A stretch of DNA of 64,000 nucleotides from Leucosporidium creatinivorum (taxonomy: Eukaryota > Basidiomycota > Microbotryomycetes > Leucosporidiales > Leucosporidiaceae): positions 591,770-655,769 of the forward strand of contig BCKL01000008.1 of assembly GCA_001600635.1 (NCBI GenBank), in the 5' to 3' direction. Of this stretch, positions 40,211 to 48,732 are shown piece by piece (the first letter of the stretch is position 1; each line of letters opens with the position of its first letter). The translations under genes were made by a program, and so were the position numbers. The notes under the pieces were generated by a model. That model was not told the DNA's origin and ran no database searches. It saw only the letters and a list, made by a program, of their open reading frames with translations.

Positions 40211-41472
40211 TCACCTGCGCGACTGCGAGGGTCAGCGAATGGCAGCACTGGATGAGGGTCGAGAGGTGGGCTCACTCAGCGTCGAGAGCGTCCTCGAGGT
40301 ACTCCATGCAGTCCTCGAAACCGAAGCGCGGTCTCTGGACCAGCTGAATTCCTCGACTCTGACAGAATTCGGCGAGCGAGCTTCGCGCTTCAAGCTGCTC
40401 CTCATCCTCATCCAGGGCGTCGTCCTCCGACTGCGGGAAGGTGATCTGCTTGATTGTGTCGATACACCTTGGCGAGGCGCGAATGGCGTTGCTGAGTCCG
40501 CGTAGGGAGGTGAAAGCGGGACGAAACGAAGAGCGTATGCGCAAGTGGCGAAGAGGTGCTGTCAGGAGGGGCAGGATGGTTTCCAGGGACGAGTCATGGT
40601 CCAATGTGAGGGTGTCTAGAGCGCAAAACGACGACCAGACGGCGGCGGGGAGCTCGAATACGGCATCGTCGAAGATGAAAGACAGCGTGAAGGCTCGGAG
40701 ATGACCTGCGCAGTGAGAGAACACGGTCTCGAGATCTTCCTTTCCGATGGGGCCAGAGTCGACCAGCAGCACAAGATCTTCGAGTAGCGGATGATCCGCC
40801 ATAGCGAGTATCGGGGCGATTTCGGCATGTCCTTTCAGGAAGGAGAGGGTGAGGCGACGAAGGTGACCGAGCGTCAGTGACTGGTGCGTTGACGGGCCGA
40901 GGGTGCAGAAGTCGAGGCTGAGACTTTGCAGATCTATTTGAAGGGCTGTATCAGCAACTGTTCACAAGACCGAGGCTGCTCGGCGCACCTGGGGCGAGAG
41001 CGGAGGTCCTTCCCAGGTTGACGATGGGCTGAGGCTCATCTTCAGCGACGAGATGGAGCGCACTCAGATCTGGCAAGATCCTCAGCATATCCTCCATCTG
41101 GGAGACTTGCAGGCGACCGGCATTCGACTTGTCGCCTCCCATCGAGGTGACGAGGAGGCGGAGAGAGTGTACGCGAGGACCTCTAGTCGTCTGGGCGTAC
41201 TTGGTAGCTAGGAAAACATCTGCCGTTGCTTTGTCTCTCAGGCCGACGTAGCGATGAAGCTCCTCCTGCGCCAGCGCCGCCCAGAGCTTGTTGACGCGGC
41301 AGCAGGTGAGGAGGATGTCGTAGCGCGCTCGGAAGGTGGTGAAGGAGAGGCGAGGGAGCGCTAACCGAATGATACGCTGCAGGATCTCGGTAGGGAGCGA
41401 AGGGAGCTGTGGTGGGGAGCTTTGTTCTGCTGAGCGGGAGGAGGGGAGCCAGCTTCGAGCGCGTTGGCCATC
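40211..41472 (-). pseudogene. F-box/LRR gene with an N-terminal frameshift
   Basis: From the ATG at 41472 the sequence reads MANALEAGSPPPAQQ, clearly homologous to the paralogue at 58232 (MDNPLEAGSPPLAQP), but about 20 codons on one base is missing relative to the paralogue (region 41405-41425) and the frame runs into a stop. In the shifted frame the rest is intact: an F-box-like LPSLPTEILQRIIRLALPRLSFTTFRARYDILLTCCRVNKLWAALAQEEL, then leucine repeats, one intron (GTGCGC donor at about 40990, acceptor at about 40937) and a C-terminus ending EYLEDALDAE. A last intron overlaps the stop, so spliced (40211) and unspliced (40272) messages both end after the same residue. F-box proteins recruit targets to SCF ubiquitin ligases. 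A single sequencing error would also explain the break; the upstream promoter is well preserved. Confidence 0.6.
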
Positions 41473-41914
41473 CTAGTAGAGCTTCGAGTGAGGTGTTGTA
41501 GGTTGTTGAGGGATAGGAGTCGACTTGTGGCTTCCTCCTGTCGAGCTGTACGAGAGTCGAAGCGAGGGACGAGCGAGAAGCGGGAGAGAGAAGAGCGAAG
41601 AGGCGAGCCCTATCCGACCCTATAATCCTGAGATGTCAGGAAACAAATTCGAGGCGCTGGAGATGTAGCGGAACAAGCGATAGCTCGCTCGAACATCAGC
41701 AGGCGGCTCGGATGCACCTCGAGCTACTCTCAGACCTGCACCTCCTTCTCGAAAGCCGACCCGAAGCCCCTCCTTCGGCGATGACTCTCTCGCACTCCTC
41801 GAACAGCCTCGGCGGTAATTAGACGTCTATGCACAGCAATATGACAATCCCTCATCTCCATACATAGCTCGTCCTCGCCCTGCCCCTTCCTTAGCCTGCC
41901 CAGCTCAGCTCCAC
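41473..41914. other. F-box promoter region and HUA1 3' flank
   Basis: About 440 bases. The part from 41487 to about 41800, read on the minus strand, is the promoter of the F-box gene and has a closely related inverted copy at 46425-46715 and a more distant one at 58021-58165. The 100 bases next to HUA1 hold its 3' UTR. Confidence 0.6.
41487..41800 (-). repeat. F-box family promoter, copy C (in place)
   Basis: Read on the minus strand it shares blocks with 46425-46715, such as TCGGCTTTCGAGAAGGAGG, GCGCCTCGAATTTGTTTCCT, GGGTCGGATAGGGCTCGCCT and CTTCGACTCTCGTACAGCT. The last block lies about 80 bases before the F-box ATG. The blocks define a shared cis-regulatory module. Confidence 0.8.
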
Positions 41915-43154
41915 TTAGAACACCCTCCCCGCTCCTCTACAAACGGGGCACGTATCCTCGTCAAAAAGGAAGCCCATCACGAGTCCATCTCCACCGCATC
42001 GAGGGCATAGTCGTCCACCTGTTCAACGTCAAGTCGGTCAGCTCCCGCCCCCTCCTCTGCCCCGAGAGCGAAGCTCGAACTCACCCATCCTCGGATCCCC
42101 CGGCCTGAGCACCAGTGCTCCCGGTGGCGGGTAATGAGAGAGCCTGACGTTCTGAGGAGGGCCGTACATCATCTGAGGTGGTGGGCGAGGAGGAGGAGGG
42201 GGAGGCAGCCGAAGGGGGCGTTGGTAGTTTGGAGGAGGGTCGCGAGCGGTGAGGGCGAGCGCGCCGGTGAAGGGTTTGGAGTACTTGTCCCAGTCCTACG
42301 AAAGCGGTGGGGGTTAGTAGGAGTAGAGACAAGAGATATTAGAAGGGAGAAACGCACCTTTCGACACGGATGACCAGGATCGTCGCCCGGCCTGCCTCCG
42401 CCGAAGGGCTTGTAGCCTGTATTCGAGCATTTATGGCACTTGAAGCCGGGAGGATAGACTAGCAGCGCATTATTTCGAAGTAGTGGCTGACCATTCGTAG
42501 GCTGAGTTGTAGGATTGTAGCCTGGCGACGGGACGGGGTTCGGGCTCGCCGAAGGTCGCGATGGGAGAGGAGGGGGCGGTCCAGGGGGCGGAGCGAACGG
42601 CGCGGGATGCCGTGGTGGTGGAGAGGTATGCGGTGGGTAATATCCTCCTCCTCCGGTAGAGTGAGGAGCCTGAAACGGTGCACTCCAGCTGCTCCCTCCG
42701 GTGCTGTGCGGCCCTAGAGGGAACGGCGGTTGCTGAGGTGTGCCGTACATGGCTTGCACGGGACCATCGCTGAAGCCCGTTTGTGCTGGAGTGAGGGAAG
42801 CGCCGTTCGAGAAGGGGAAAGCCGGCGGCGGGAGGGTCGAGCTGGGCGGAGGAGGAGAGGTAGGCGCGGCGTACTGCTGCTGCTGGTGTAGCGGAGGCGG
42901 AGCGTGTGGTGGCGGATGAAAGGGCCGTGAAGGACCGAGTTCTAGTGTCTGCTCCTGCTGTACTGAAGGATGAGCTTCGTAGGCTGGCTGTAGAGCGGAA
43001 TTGAGCGCGACAGCCTGAGGTCAGCGAACAAGCCATGACCGAAGAGGTGAGGTACAGAGCTACTCACAGGTGGGTCTGCTTCTCCCTGTACATCGGTAGA
43101 ATCTTGTCTAGCTGGTGTCGGCCGAGCGGGCAAAGCTGGCGCGGGAGCAGACAT
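41915..43154 (-). CDS. HUA1: HUA1-like proline-rich zinc-binding protein, 352 aa
   Basis: Minus-strand exons 43154-43068, 43014-42358, 42295-42085 and 42018-41915; coding length a multiple of three. The first two thirds are Pro/Gln/Ser-rich with PPxY-like and poly-Pro tracts (PPPGPPPPLPSRP). The C-terminal part has FKCHKCSNTGYKPFGGGRPGDDPGHPC, KDWDKYSKPFTGAL and LCPRCGGDGLVMGFLFDEDTCPVCRGAGRVF. The paired CxxC knuckles and the DWDKYSKPFTGAL segment are those of yeast Hua1, a cytoplasmic protein linked to Rsp5-dependent ubiquitination and permease sorting. One Cys of a knuckle may be replaced at CRKDW (yeast relatives often have CxxCW). The ATG overlaps that of a possible longer PET117 frame on the other strand (CATG at 43152-43155), so the two genes share one very compact promoter. 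Confidence 0.82.
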
Positions 43155-43254
43155 GAGCGACGTGAGCGGAGCCAAGAAGCGCGACCAAGTCGAAATCGCC
43201 CCTTCGCCTCCGCCTATAACCTCGCCTTCTTTGGAATTAGCGACAGCAACAGCG

Positions 43255-43635
43255 ATGAGTCGAGCCGCCAAGACCTTCTTCGCCGCCTCTGTGGTAGTAG
43301 GCATCATCTCCATCGGCGGCGTACACTTGATCCAGCAGCAGGAGCGCGAAGTGAGCTCTCTCTCGGCGCTCTCTCACTCTTCCGCGCTGCAGCTCACCCC
43401 CACTAACACCCTACAGACCATGTTCGCCGGCGTGATTCGAGACGACGCCCGCATGGCCGCCAAACGCGCACAACGAGCGCGCGAAGCCGAGTTCGAGGAG
43501 CAAGCCAGGAAGCGAGCGTACCTCGAGTCGGTGCAGGAGATCTCAAACCCAGTAGCGCCTGCACCGCCGTTGAAGGGAGAGGTACCTCAGTCGGCTGATG
43601 GGATGGACTTTGGGTGCAAGTCGTGCGAGACTTGA
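43255..43635 (+). CDS. PET117: Cytochrome c oxidase assembly protein PET117, 104 aa
   Basis: Exons 43255-43350 and 43417-43635. The protein starts MSRAAKTFFAASVVVGIISIGGVHLIQQQERETMFAGVIRDDARM: one N-terminal membrane helix, then the conserved QQxERxxMxAGVIRD motif of Pet117. It is an inner-membrane/matrix chaperone needed for complex IV biogenesis, acting with Cox15 in heme A synthesis. An in-frame ATG at 43153 would add 34 residues, but that codon overlaps the HUA1 start codon and the extra sequence would hide the N-terminal helix, so 43255 is preferred. The C-terminus ends in GMDFGCKSCET, a Cys pair seen in some family members. The message probably carries an intron in its 3' UTR. Confidence 0.88.
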   Translation: MSRAAKTFFAASVVVGIISIGGVHLIQQQEREVSSLSALSHSSALQLTPTNTLQTMFAGVIRDDARMAAKRAQRAREAEFEEQARKRAYLESVQEISNPVAPAPPLKGEVPQSADGMDFGCKSCET

Positions 43636-43667
43636 GCCGGAGGAGAGAGGAATACGGAGGATCGGAG

Positions 43668-43741
43668 GTGAGTTGGGAGGCGTTGAAGGAGCAGATATGC
43701 TGCGGGATGAGTGATAGTCTAACCTTACACCCTTCGCGCAG
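43668..43741 (+). other. PET117: 3' UTR intron of PET117
   Basis: GTGAGT donor, TCTAACC branch site and CGCGCAG acceptor, starting 32 nt after the stop codon. This distance is below the roughly 50-nt limit for exon-junction-dependent decay, so it need not destabilise the mRNA. Confidence 0.55.
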
Positions 43742-43893
43742 ATCTAGGAGGTCCTGGGAGACCTACAGAGCGCTCGGCGCCATCGGAGGACGCAGACGAA
43801 GGGCTCGCCGTCGTCTTTCTCGGCGCAGGAGGGGCAGAGGAGCGTAGGGGCATAGGCTGTACGATGAGACGGGATGTACCCTACCATGCGGAG

Positions 43894-43979
43894 GTATGTA
43901 GACTCGCTGCAGCCTCGCCGAACCCTCGCTGACCTTCGCATTGCGGCTCCCTTCCCCCCTTTCTCTCGGCCATCCTCAG
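43894..43979 (+). other. 5' UTR intron upstream of the 44321 gene
   Basis: GTATGT donor at 43894, GCTGACC branch site near 43929 and CATCCTCAG acceptor ending at 43979. No upstream coding frame joins through it. Confidence 0.5.
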
Positions 43980-44320
43980 CTTCGGAGCTTCCGCTGTAAT
44001 CTTAACGCAACACCATTCGTCTCGATCGTGCTTCGGCAGCCAACCAGCGAGCCTACAGAGCTCTCCTCGAGCTGCTTACACTTCGCCGCGAAGGAGCGAA
44101 TCGACCGAGATGGGCTCGAGCGGGATCGCCGAGGGGACTGGTGTAGCTCTACAATTGCCTTACAATTGCCAACTCGTCATCTAGAACGCTATGTACAAGT
44201 TGACCCTCATGTATGTCGAACGACCCCCTTGACCCTCTGATTGTGCTGCGCTGCGGAAGGGCACCTCGAAAACGACCAAGTTCCCCGGGGTTGACTTCTC
44301 GCCAAATTCACCTCGATACG

Positions 44321-45932
44321 ATGGCACAAGCAGCAGCACAAGCTACAGCATTTGCACGGGTACTCCGACACCGGGATGAGGATCTGTACCGTCGACAGCT
44401 CTTGTCGTCAGTCATTGGCGGCCTCACCAGCGACGCTACCGCCAGCGCGACCACCCCTCCTGCAGGCGGAGGAGGGCTCAACACGCCCCGGACGAGCCCT
44501 GGGGCATCAGTGACATCAGCTACAACGCCTGCTGAGACCACTACAACACCAGAGTAAGCTCGCTCCGCTGTTCTACAGTCGCCGCTCTGTTAGCTCACCC
44601 TCTGCCCTCTTGAGCAGGCCTTCGTCATCTGCTACCACCCCAGCCGCTTCAACCACCCCGGCCGAGTCGACGCCTGCGCCGGAATCAAGTAGTACCACTA
44701 CAACTACAACCCCAGCCGAGAGCACCCCCGCCGAGAGCAGCAGTCGCTCAACTACGGACGCTCCTTCGTCTTCAACGACTCCCGCTCCCGGTTCGTTCTT
44801 GAGCTTGGAACGCTCGCTTCGGTTTCAGGCAGCTGACCTCTTCGCTTGCATTGTTACTAGGAGTCACCGTCACTCGCGTTATCACCCCTTCCACCGGCAA
44901 GTCTGCACCCTCTGATCATCCCACCCCTCGTTTTGTGCACGCGAAACCCGAGGGTGCAACAATGCCGAGCTGCCGTATGAGCGCGAGACTCGCATAAATA
45001 CTAACTCGCCTTCTCTGTACATAGTAATCACCATCGGCACCTCCACCATCACCTCGGCTTTGGAGCCCACGACCCTGACCTCCGCCTCTTCGGCCGGCGC
45101 CGATTCCTCTTCCAACTCCTCCGGAACCACCTCCCTCTCCTCGGGCGCCCGCGCAGGCATTATCGCCGGCTCCGTCGTCGGAGGGGTCCTCGCCATCGCA
45201 GCCATCGTGATGCTCTGCCTCGTCGCCAAACGCCGCAAGCGTCGCGCCGAGGACGATGCGATTCGTTGGCCTGAGATCGCGAGCTCGGCGGAGGATCGAG
45301 CGGCGTTGTACCCTGAGCAGGTGCATCAGACGGGCAGGGCTGGGATCGGAGGGGATGAGATGGAGGAGATTAACGGCGCTGGAGGGCACGGAGGAGCGGG
45401 CATGCTCGGCGCTGGAGCGGCGGGATTGGGAGCTGCCGCGTACGGAGGGAACGGACGCTGGGCCTCCCAGTCGAGCGGTCGTCAGCCTACTCTCCCTGCC
45501 GTCCCTCCTTCCATCTACTCCTCCGAAGGCGACCATTCCTACCCCTACGGTCCCGGCACTGGTTCCGCTTCCACCCCCTACACCCAATCCTCAGCAGGCT
45601 ACGCCGGCTACTCCAACCAAGGCTCCACCCAATCGCACGCTCCTCTCGCCCCCGGCCCCGCTTCCATCGAGTACCAGCGCGCCGTCGCCGAGCGCAACAC
45701 TCCTTCCCCTCCTCGTCTCGGTGGCGGGTCGAGCAATGGACACGATGCTCCTCCCGCGGGTAGTGGAGCTCTCCCTCTTCCTGGGACGGAGCAGGGGCAT
45801 GATGAGATTGAGAGGCCTGCTTCGCCGACCGATATGCAGGTTGGAGGCGCGTTTGGGCACGGGTATGATGAGGCGGATGGGGGCAAGAGGTGGAGGTTGA
45901 GCGTCGTGAATGATGATCCTAGGGAGCATTAG
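44321..45932 (+). CDS. Ser/Thr-rich single-pass membrane protein, sensor-like, 460 aa
   Basis: Four exons: 44321-44553, 44618-44790, 44861-44929 and 45025-45932; the third donor (CTC|GTTTTG) was chosen because it alone keeps the frame. The first about 200 residues are Ser/Thr/Pro/Ala-rich with quasi-repeats (TTPAESTPAPESSS, TTTTTTPAESTPAESSS), expected to be O-mannosylated. A single transmembrane helix follows, GIIAGSVVGGVLAIAAIVML, with a basic stop-transfer (AKRRKRRAEDD), then a Gly/Ser/Pro-rich cytoplasmic tail of about 200 residues. GARAGIIAGSVVGGVLA is typical of fungal Mid2/WSC-like or mucin-like wall sensors. No cysteine-rich WSC domain and no obvious cleavable signal peptide are seen (the N-terminus MAQAAAQATAFARVLRHRD is not very hydrophobic), so the orientation in the membrane is not certain. 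An intron begins directly after the stop codon. Confidence 0.68.
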
Positions 45933-46889
45933 GTGTGTTCTTGTCCGCTTCTCTCCGGTAGATCGCTTGCTGACCTCTCGCTCGGCGCAGGTTCGGCTCT
46001 CAACTCGTCGCCTCCCTTCGCTCGCTAGCTCGCAATCCTTCGCTCTTGCAACCCCCGCTCTCGCCTTAGCAATTCGCACCACCACCCTCTCCTTCCATAC
46101 CCCTGTACCGTCCTCTTTCTTCTAATCCCCTTCACCTCGAGTCGATACAAGCGCCGGCCGCTCTTCTCGGACGTCGCCGCCTTTGCACATATCTAACGAC
46201 CAACTCGCACCACCCGTTCGCCGCTACATTCTTTATGGACCCACACACCATTCGCAGACACTTGCAGTACCCCCTCCCTCCCTCCCTCCTTACCTCCCCT
46301 TCGCCGACCCCCCACTTGACTATGCTTTGTAGGATCTGAGGCTCGCGATGAGCCGCTGTCGATAACGGAGCGGCTGAAGAATCAAAGCAGATTATCAGCA
46401 GATGGCTCGCTGCGAGAGCGGGAGAAGAGAGCGAGTGAGAGCCATCCCGAAGGATGAGAGTTCGGCTCGGCTTTCGAGAAGGAGGTGCAGGTCTAAGAGT
46501 AGCTTGAGATGCACTCGAGTCTGCTTGCGGTTGCTTGAGCGAGCTATGACCCTGTGCCGCTACATTTCCAGCGCCTCGAATTTGTTTCCTGACAATCTCA
46601 GGGTTGTAGGGTCGGATAGGGCTCGCCTCGTCTCCCTTCTCTCTCCCGCGGCTCGCTCGTCTCTCGCTTCGACTCTCGTACAGCTGGACAAGCAGAAGCT
46701 ACAGGACGGCTAGTACGCAACATCTTAATCAGACGCCTCGAGCTCAGAGCGCCCCTGCTCAGCGCAAGTCCAAGCTCGACCGCCGGCTCTCTCTGCTTTC
46801 AACCACATCCCACTTCACCTCACTGGAGACAGATCGCTTGAGCTAGTCGACTGCTGCACCTCGCTGCTCGCAGGATCCGCCTCTGTACG
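45933..46889. other. Intergenic region with a displaced F-box promoter copy
   Basis: About 960 bases. A GTGTGT...GGCGCAG intron (45933-45990) starts at the base after the stop of the upstream gene. The middle is C/T-rich. 46425-46715 is a promoter copy from the F-box family, listed separately. The last 175 bases lead into the GT64 gene. Confidence 0.55.
46425..46715 (+). repeat. Detached F-box promoter copy (copy B) upstream of the GT64 gene
   Basis: It matches the minus strand of 41487-41800 in long blocks: TCGGCTTTCGAGAAGGAGG at 46467, CCGCTACATTTCCAGCGCCT at about 46557, GGGTCGGATAGGGCTCGCCT near 46609 and CTTCGACTCTCGTACAGCT. Similarity ends near AAGCTACAGGACGGCTAG, just where the F-box leader would lead to its ATG. 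No F-box coding sequence follows; instead the GT64 ATG lies 175 bases downstream. The two copies are inverted relative to each other and about 4.6 kb apart. Confidence 0.8.
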
Positions 46890-48363
46890 ATGGTCACCTC
46901 CGCTTTGACGCGTTCCCTCGCGCTGGCCCTCCTCCTTCTCGCGCCTTTGGGACTCGCAACAGCAGCCGATGCAAGCGCGCCAGCATACGCTGAGGATGCT
47001 ACGAGCACTACAGACCCCGGAGATGGTTTCACGTAAGTTCCTGCAGAGCTGGAACACGTCGCGAGCGAACGCACTGATCCCTTTCTCGCCTCTGCAGCAT
47101 GATCATCGCGACGCACAAGCGAGATGCGCTTCTCCCGCCGCTCATCGAGCACCTCACTGCCACTCCACCACCTTCACTTCGCCAGATCGTCTTCGTCTGG
47201 CAGAACGTCGGCACTCCCATCCCCGACTTTCTCAACGCGACCGCGGTGGAGCAGTACTCCGAGTCGGGCGTCGAGGTCTCGGTTCGCGTTAGTAGGAAGA
47301 ACAGCATGAACGAGCGCTTCCGCCCGCTCGCGGACTGGAACCAGCACATCAAGACTCGGGCGGTCATGATCATGGACGACGATGTCGCGCTTCGGCGGGA
47401 GACGCTCGAGTGGGGCTATCAGCAGTGGAAGGAGTTCAACGATGCTGGACATGGAGGGCCGACGAAGGGCAAGATTGTGGGATTCGCAGGGAGGGGCGCC
47501 GAGCATCTTGGAGCGGGCAAGTGGAGCTACATCGTCCAGCCGAGGACGACCTACTCGATGGTCTTGAGCAATGCGGCGTGGTTCAAGAGGGATTGGTTGG
47601 AGAAGTACTGGGAGGACTCGCAAGAGATGAAGGGTCTGAGGGACTACGTCGACAAGGGTGAGAGCCTCGGCGTTGCTTTGGTCTCTCACTCGAGCGCTGA
47701 GCTGATCTGTCCTTATCTCCACCAGTCTTCAACTGCGACGACCTCCTCATCAACTACGTCGTCTCCAACCTCACCCACACCTCGCCCCTTCTCCTCCAGC
47801 CCAAGACTCCCCTCCGCACCGTCCCGACCAAAGGCCTATGGAACCGTGACGACGAGGCCGAAGACTCCTTCATGGGTGCCGATGCCAAGCCGTCCCCCTC
47901 TCCCTCGACCTCCGAAGACTCGACCCAAACCGACGACGCCGAAGATGACCCCATGAAGGCCGATCATTTCGCAACCCGCGAGATCTGCCTCTCTCGCTAC
48001 GCCTCCCACTTCGCCCAATACGCTCCTGCGCCACGCTCCCCCGGTCACTACCCCCTCGTCCGTTCCTCGACCTCCGTTTCGCAAGATGTCGTCGACCGAG
48101 CGCGTTGGCTCTCGCCGGGCGAGCAGTGGGAGGAACCCATCTGGCACGTCTCGGACGACTCGGGAGCGGAGGACAGGGAGAGGTTGGAGAGGGAAGAGTT
48201 TGAGCAGATGCTGGAGGGCATGTCGGATGATGAGGTCAAGAACTTTATGATGCAGCTGGAGGCTTTCGAGGCCGGGGAGGGGCAGGAGGAGGACGAGGAG
48301 GATGAGGAGCATCATTACGAGGAGGAGGGCCGACCTTGGCGCAAGGTCGATGAGTTGAGGTAG
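46890..48363 (+). CDS. Exostosin-like GT64 glycosyltransferase, 446 aa
   Basis: Exons 46890-47032, 47098-47657 and 47726-48363, in phase. An N-terminal signal or anchor, LTRSLALALLLLAPLGLATA, precedes a GT64 domain: TMIIATHKRDALLPPLIEHL, SLRQIVFVWQNVGTPIPDFL, RVSRKNSMNERFRPL, TRAVMIMDDDVALRRETLEW (DDD metal/UDP-sugar site), GFAGRGAEHL, YSMVLSNAAWFKRDWLEKYW and FNCDDLLINYVVSNLT. These motifs define the catalytic domain shared by animal EXTL2/EXT C-terminal domains and by fungal GT64 enzymes, which transfer an N-acetylhexosamine or hexose in the Golgi lumen. The acceptor in yeast is unknown. Domain order and length suit a single-domain GT64. The C-terminal about 120 residues are acidic and low complexity (FEAGEGQEEDEEDEEHHYEEE), an unusual tail for this family. 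Its promoter region contains the displaced F-box promoter copy. Confidence 0.85.
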
Positions 48364-48732
48364 TCGTTATCTTTTTCGTTTTGTCGCTCGCATTCGATTT
48401 GCAGTACCGAATCGTTCTGGTCGAGGGCTGCGAAGAGCTCGCCCTTCTCTCGGCGACGACCTGAGACTGAGAATCGAGCTTGCAAAGTCGCTCAGATGTG
48501 GTACTACAAAGGAGGGGCGGTATAGAGAGATGCTGAAAAGTGAGAGAGAGGGTAACGAACTACATACACGACCCATCCCCCTTCCCACCGCGCCGATGAC
48601 TCCCCAGCATCTGCTTCTCCCTCCCATGCTGAGTCCGACTCGCTAAGCACCGCAAAGCTTTACACCAGTGTCCCTGAAGATAATCGTCTGAACATACATC
48701 ACATCTCCCTCCCACCTCAACCGCGCTCTCGC
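48364..48732. other. Intergenic region between convergent genes
   Basis: 369 bases between two 3' ends. No gene, repeat or strong hairpin recognised. Confidence 0.5.

Larger units (their letters stand above)
43636..44320. other. Intergenic region with 3' UTR and 5' UTR introns
   Basis: About 685 bases. It contains a GTGAGT...CGCGCAG intron (43668-43741) 32 bases after the PET117 stop, and a GTATGT...CTCAG intron (43894-43979) that would lie in the 5' UTR of the next gene. A short tandem CTACAATTGCC / TTACAATTGCC is at about 44149-44170. No coding gene seen. Confidence 0.5.
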
